Source: Trochalopteron elliotii (taxonomy: Eukaryota; Chordata; Aves; Passeriformes; Leiothrichidae). Taken from it: a stretch of 64,000 bases of DNA. The notes beneath the pieces were generated by a model. That model was not told the DNA's origin and searched no databases. It was given only the letters and a program-made list of their open reading frames with translations. The stretch is from NCBI GenBank assembly GCA_024734555.1, contig JANPWX010000126.1, positions 2,570,441 to 2,634,440 of the forward strand. Direction: 5' to 3'. A program made the translations under genes and the position numbers. Shown piece by piece: positions 60,101 through 64,000 of the stretch (position 1 is its first letter; each line of letters opens with the position of its first letter).

Positions 60101-63100
60101 CACTGCTCAGCCAGAAAACCCCTCCTTTTTTCCAGCACAGCTGTTTTCCATCTCTGCTCAGGAAACATGCCCTGTTTTTGATTCCTGGTCCTGCTTTATG
60201 AAGCAATCATGGGCAGGCTGTCTGGGTGGAATGGGTCACGAAGTGGTGGATAACTCTGGATTCTGAACGCCAACACAGAACAAAGGGGAGCTTTGCCAAG
60301 GCTCAGGTGAGCCTGGGGTCAGCACACAGACAGGCTACTGACGTAAGCACAAACGCAAGGTTTTCTTTCTCTGCACTGTGTGGGGTGTTTGAAATTCCCC
60401 CTCCCTTTTCCTCTCCTGCCTGCTTGCCACAGCCTTTTCCTGGTTAGACCCAGATTTCAGTAACAACACCGGGTGTGTGGGTGATGGTGTCACTGTTTTG
60501 CTACATCTTACACTAAACTCCTCGACCATGGTGGCTGTTGTTTGTAAGCTGCCAGCCTTGTACAGCTTGGGTAACAAGCTGCCAGTTTGTCCCCTTTTAG
60601 GCATTTTGGGTGACAATATCACAACATGCAGCTACAGCTTGGTAATGGTAACCCTGCTGTTAAAGACACTTTAGCTCACTTTAGCTCACACAGAGGGTGG
60701 TGGGGTGGCAGACAGTGGCTGGAAACCCAGGATGAAGTGCAGACCCAGATGTGGTCCACTCAGGAACACCAGCAGCCAGAAACACCCTGGCATTGCACTT
60801 CTTGGCTCTCTCCCCAAAACACTGGAAATTAGCCAGCTCCCTGGCCATATCGACCTGGAAATTAACTAGCTTCCTCAAGGGTTAAGGCATTAATGTTAAC
60901 ACCATCCATATTAACTAAAAATAATATGTGTGCAAAAACATCTGAGTTACAGCTGTTATAGGAGTCCTACCTTACCTTTTCTGAGTCCTTCACATGTGAA
61001 GTGTGGTCCTGTAGAGCAAATACCTATGAAGTGTCTTTTATGCTGGAAGGGGTAGAAGGGGAAGTTACAATGGACTTACTTAGAGCTTACACAGAGGTGC
61101 TTCAGAACAGGCTTTGTGATCACCAAGGGCAGAACAAATGATGGAGGAGGCTGATCACTTTTTCTTTTCTTTTTTTTTTTTTTCATGTAGGGTTGAGCTA
61201 ACAACCAGTTGGGTACTATCATCAAACTGCCTGTCTGTGCCTCTAGGTAGAGGAAACACAGAAAAAGAAAAAGGAAGCAGAGTTACACCTCCATTTCTTT
61301 TATAAATTTACACTGATCAGTTCCTGGCCACTCTAACTGGTTTAAGAGTGTCCACACAAAGGTCGTAGTGCCATAAGAGGCAGGATTCAAAAGTCATGGA
61401 ATTGAATCCTTGCTGCCATCACACGAGCCACAGCCTGCAGGAGCAGCAGCAGCTGACATGGGCAGCAACTCGGGAATCTTTCACTATGGCTTCTTCTTTG
61501 CTTTTCAGTGGGAGCCTTTGTCCCAGGACTGGGGGTGCAGTGGGTACTGGAGGAGGGGAAGGAAAGCAGGCAGGTGTGTATCTGCCAGGGCTTGTCACAA
61601 ACTGACAGGGCACTCTCCCCCTCCTGACAGGGGGTGTGAGGTTCCTCCTGTCCTTCGCTCTATATGTGTACACACAATACAGTCTGTGAGCATCTTGCCC
61701 TGCTTCCTCCCTTTGAAAGCAAAGGTCAGAGGGATCTCCATTTATTTAAAGAGCATTTAGCCTACACTTCTGAGTTCTTTACAAGATGGGTACTTTTTAA
61801 ACCTCCTGACCACTGGGAGTGCTTTCTACAGAGGCATACTGACTTCCCTTGACTCAGCTGCAGTGCCCACCTGCTCTCATTGCACTGCTGCACAGTATTG
61901 TTCCACAAGCTGGCATACTGCAGAAGACCTCTGACTGCAAAGCCCAGACCAGTTCCTGGTCCATAGCAAAACAGCAGTACAAGTAAAACAACAATTTCCA
62001 GGTAAAAAGGTAGCCCGATAGTAGCTCATGCAGTCTGTGGGGCACATCATGCCAGCAGCACAGCCCTTTCACACCCCTAGGAACCAGTGAAGCAACATTC
62101 TTGAGCAACAAAGGGAAGCATGACACAGTGGCACATAAAATGAACTTGTTAAACTTCTTCCACTGCCATATTCTTTCTGCTGGGCTCTGATTTAACCTTA
62201 TCTCCAATGCCAGTACCTTGTTACTACCAGTTACCTTCATCTCCATTCATTTTTACAGTGTCATTTTCTTTTGCATGAAGCACAATTAAAGAAGCTTAGG
62301 GAAAAGAAAGACTTACTTTGTTTTGATGCCAAAGCTAAATGTTTTTCTTTTTTTCCCCTTTCAGTTTTTCTAGTCTAAACAAGAGATGACATACCTTTTG
62401 AAAAGCAGCTTTCCTGAGGTGGCTTGTGCCCTGAAAACATATACAACTGGAAGTTCCAGTGCTCCAGTGCAGCTGTAGGAGATCAGTCTGTAGACGTTTT
62501 TACTGCCCTTGGGTAGCTAGAAGAAGGGCTGAATTCCATGCTCTGTGGCTTCAGTCTTCCCTAGAAATGGCAATACATGAAATCATCAGCATCTTGAACA
62601 GCCTTCCTCAATATCTCAGTGAGTTGACTCTACTGAGATATTCAGAAAGCTGATGCTTTGACAACCTGATCTCAAATCACACAGTACAGCAGTAAAGGTA
62701 AGAGATCTCTTAATACTGCAAGAAGTACAAAGCAAAGCACAAAGTTTCTCCAAGCCTTCTGAACAAACAGACCTATTTCTAAAAGTTTCTGTAGTGGCTG
62801 GTTCTCCCTGCCTCATTAAGCCTGGAGAAAGGACAGAATTAAAGTGCATTTGTTTTATATGGAGCAAAGCAAGGCCCTGTCAGCTGCTGGAGAGCACTAA
62901 GTTCTTCAGACAGTCTTGAGGTGCTTGAAGGGAGGATCTGTGAACACATACAAAAAGATTTGTGAGCAAACTGTGAAGCCTGTTAAAAAACCAGAGAGGT
63001 TTAAGTTGTGCTATCCTTCAAAGAAGACTTTTCTGAGCAAAATTAAGTAGCATCCCATCTAAACCATGACTGCCTGTGTCACTTTAAGCTGATGGAATCA

Positions 63101-63284
63101 AACACAGGAGTGAAACCATGCAGTGGGAAGGAGCCTTTGATCATTCATTTAGCCTACTGTTCCTTGGTACCTGCTACAGCCAAAGCACTCCATCAGGGAG
63201 CAGCTGAGGGGATGGCTGTTTTAGAAGTGTGCATAGCAATAAGGAGAGTTAGCAAAGCTATGTCAGGTAGCTCTAGTTCTTATC
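54103..63284. other. intergenic DNA downstream of HIC2
   Basis: I recognise no coding exon, RNA gene or clear transposon here. Open frames of up to about 150 codons occur on both strands, mutually overlapping and without domains. Another ATTAAA lies near 56425, so a longer HIC2 UTR is not excluded. In mammals UBE2L3 lies downstream of HIC2, but none of its exons is visible here. Confidence 0.55.
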
Positions 63285-63395
63285 CAGTTGAGTTCTGGAA
63301 ATCTGCAAAGATGGAGCTTTCATACACTTGCTGGCCTACCTGTTCCAGTGTTTAACCCACTCCACTGTGAAGTCCTTTTCTGTAGGTTGAGGAGT
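63285..63395 (-). mobile_element. antisense CR1 LINE fragment
   Basis: The plus strand reads as the reverse complement of the CR1 3' region: CTGCAAAGATGGAGCTTTCA, then CCTACCTGTTCCAGTGTTTA, then CCACTGTGAAGTCCTTTTC. These correspond to the antisense of the 'GGAACAGGCTGCC' and 'TTCTTCACTGAAAGGG' blocks of CR1. The fragment is short, diverged and lacks the element's 3' terminus. Confidence 0.75.
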
Positions 63396-64000
63396 CTGAC
63401 TAAAATGCCACCATTACACTTTTCTCCCTAACATGATGGCTCCAGGCCATCAGGAAAATCTCCCAGTCACAGCACTACAAAGGGAGCCTGCAATGCAATT
63501 ATGCATGGGCTAGAGGGGCCCAGGGGTCTGGAGATGACAAAAGGCAGGGAACTGGCTGGGCTTTGTCTTTGTCTCTCAAGGCAGCCTGTGCCCAGTGTGC
63601 TGCCAACCATGTTTGCCGTGCACATTAGATAATGGTCTGAAAAAGCCTTCCCCCTAGAGGTATCCTGCTCTCTGCTGCTATGCAGCTAGCCACCTCTTCC
63701 TCAGCTTTGTCAGCCTGGGACTGTGAACAAGCCCCATGTTAGAACTGTAAGGAGCAGTCATCCTCTTGTTCAGGTCTCCAGCTTGTTATGGAGTGGCTTT
63801 ATGCAATGCTGAAGGCAAAAGCAGGGCACAGATGCTGAGCAGCAGGCATGGTATGGCACAGAGTGAGAGAGGGCTTGAGGAGAGTCATAACACTGAAAGC
63901 AAGGGTTGCCCCTCTTTGCCTCTTGGGCAAACTGAGTCTTAATGACTTCACGTGCTTTTACAATTTAAGGGACAGGGAAATCCATATTTAGAAAGTGGCA
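63396..64000. other. intergenic DNA
   Basis: Nothing recognisable; moderately GC-balanced sequence without exon-like structure. Confidence 0.5.

Noticed and set aside
1..64000. tRNA, rRNA, microRNA or CRISPR loci
   Set aside because: I looked for cloverleaf B-box wording, known microRNA seeds in hairpins and regularly spaced repeats and found none that hold up by eye.
54103..64000. UBE2L3 or another neighbour gene downstream
   Set aside because: Expected from mammalian synteny, but no peptide stretch of it is visible in any frame.

Overview
The window looks like nuclear DNA from a bird, or less likely another sauropsid. Three things point that way. There is one long vertebrate-type gene with a single large coding exon. 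There are CR1 LINE fragments, including one with the CR1 3' end built from ATTCTRTG-like octamers. There are no Alu, L1 or other mammalian repeats. The species cannot be told from the sequence. No bacterial, plasmid or phage features are present.

The only protein-coding gene I can support is HIC2 (hypermethylated in cancer 2), a BTB/POZ plus C2H2 zinc-finger transcriptional repressor, on the + strand. Its coding sequence (47400-49112, 570 codons plus stop) lies in one exon that begins after a splice acceptor at 47361-47363. A long 3' UTR follows and probably ends near 54.1 kb. That UTR is rich in features: three G-quadruplex motifs, a perfect hairpin beside a let-7 seed match, a second let-7 match, several poly(A) signals, and a CpG-island-like block of about 700 bp.

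Positions 1-47363 hold no coding exon I can recognise. They are best read as the large 5' intron of HIC2 and/or DNA upstream of it. Two short CpG-rich clusters (about 6985-7374 and 28565-28805) are candidate promoters or first exons; the first has a good splice donor at 7375. The region also holds an internally deleted CR1 LINE (32770-33243), an older CR1-like relic (22540-22720), a possible MIR-like relic near 17.65 kb, a 28-nt poly(T) tract that could mark an antisense retrocopy, and several inverted repeats, two of them resembling paired transcription-factor sites.

Positions 54103-64000 are intergenic or non-coding as far as I can tell. They contain a short antisense CR1 fragment (63285-63395) and no recognisable exons. 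I found no convincing new multi-gene system. The observations most worth a check are the regulatory architecture of the HIC2 3' UTR, its CpG-rich block, and the candidate distal promoters.
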